Source: Aquilaria yunnanensis
Lineage: Eukaryota; Streptophyta; Magnoliopsida; Malvales; Thymelaeaceae
Length of the DNA stretch: 64,000 nt
NCBI GenBank assembly: GCA_039654915.1
Contig: CM077597.1
Location: 58,680,001-58,744,000, forward strand
Reading direction: 5' to 3'
Positions 63,271-64,000 of the stretch are shown in pieces (the first letter of the stretch is position 1; every line of letters starts with the position of its first letter). Under the pieces are notes generated by a model, which was given only the letters and a program-made list of their open reading frames with translations, was not told the DNA's origin and searched no databases. The position numbers and the translations under genes were made by a program.

Positions 63271-64000
63271 CAGTTGGGTTTTGGGAGCCAAATAGCGTAG
63301 CGGAATTTAACCGAAACCCTCTAGGATCTAAGTTAAACGGGGTAAACAGGGTGTTCAAAAATTTTCATACCTAATTTTCGGTTGAGATCTCTCACTCAAC
63401 TGTAGAGTCGAATCACAAAACCTAAATAGTTGATGTGTTCAAGCTCTCTATGGTATCCACAAGAGCCTCTCGGGATCACCACGCTTCCACCACGTCCCGA
63501 CATATGTGTTTCTCTTACGCTCATAGTGCTAGCTTGCGTCCTCCAAGGAATTGCAAGAGAAGAGTGCGGCTGTCCTTTTGGGAGGCTAGGGCAAGGAGAC
63601 CTGTGAATTGCTCACTAGAAGTTGTATTTATAGTGAGACTCAACTTCTAGGCCTAATGGGTTTCAAAGCCCTAATCCAATTAGGATTTAATTTCGGGCTT
63701 AATAATGGCTCAACTCTTGGGCCCATTATTAATACAAAATTAAAGTGAAACCATAACCCAAATAATTAGCCCATGCACTCTAATGATCCAAATAGCTCTA
63801 TGTGTGCGACCCAATAGGCTCTTACCACGTTGGCAATGATCATAAATCACATTTATGATCATAAGCAATGAGCGGTGTCTAACAACACATCATTGCTACA
63901 CAAGTGACAAGATTGTCGATGATTCGACTAAACCTTTATGATCATCACCGATATATGCCATTGTCCCTTTGTCCAAGATATAAAGACTAAGCACGAGACA
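63271..64000 (-). repeat. copia LTR, cut by the window end
   Basis: From GGGTTTTGGGAGCCAAATAGC it follows the LTRs at 5352 and 47426 over at least 730 bp in the same orientation. Whether it is a solo LTR or part of a full element cannot be seen here. Confidence 0.88.

Overview
This is plant nuclear DNA made almost entirely of LTR retrotransposons inserted into one another. The evidence is: plant-type Ty3/gypsy polyproteins (Tat-like with two RNase H domains, and Tekay/Del-like chromoviruses with a C-terminal chromodomain); a Ty1/copia gag; primer sites of the initiator-tRNA-Met type; and 5-bp target-site duplications (TSDs). I see no host gene, tRNA, rRNA or CRISPR. An angiosperm, probably a eudicot, fits best; the species cannot be read from the sequence.

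Layout. (1) 1-5293: degenerate Tat-like gag-pol on +, split by a 2.5-kb solo LTR (2307-4811, TSD GTAAG). (2) From about 5294 an old Tekay-like chromovirus on + (here 'F') underlies the rest of the window. Its 5' LTR (about 5294-21181) is split by a copia solo LTR (5352-6767, TSD TGAAG) and by element B. Its gag (21349-22039), RNase H (48842-49043), zinc-finger (49952-50291) and integrase (62609-63265) fragments are strewn to the end. (3) Element B, 7338-19375 on -, TSD CATAG: a complete Tat-like element with a nearly open gag-pol (three stops) and, on the opposite strand, a four-exon gene with its own TATA box, interrupted by a solo LTR (TSD CCGAG). (4) A copia element on - (about 22048-48841), 3'-truncated, carrying in its gag the Tat-like element C (22471-45205, TSD TCCTT). 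C's antisense gene is in turn split by the youngest element, chromovirus D (25862-37609, TSD GCCCA), whose two 3250-bp LTRs are almost identical. (5) 49044-49946: solo Tat-like LTR on + (TSD CTACA). (6) 50292-52382: a second degenerate Tat-like fragment. (7) 52383-60336: family E, a non-coding element with long LTRs, followed by a 666-bp LTR without a TSD and an inverted E LTR piece (61003-62608). (8) 63271-64000: a copia LTR cut by the window end.

The most unusual content is in the Tat-like elements B and C. They carry an intron-bearing antisense gene convergent with gag-pol. Their gag reading frame starts inside the LTR and runs through the primer binding site. Hairpins are conserved at the LTR ends, in the predicted transcribed leader and next to the polypurine tract. 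Family E has a cluster of perfect CpG-rich palindromes in its LTR and a set of related stem-loops ahead of its 3' LTR. Relative age from LTR divergence, counted roughly by eye: C about 3%, B about 2%, D about 0.2%. This agrees with the nesting order of C and D.
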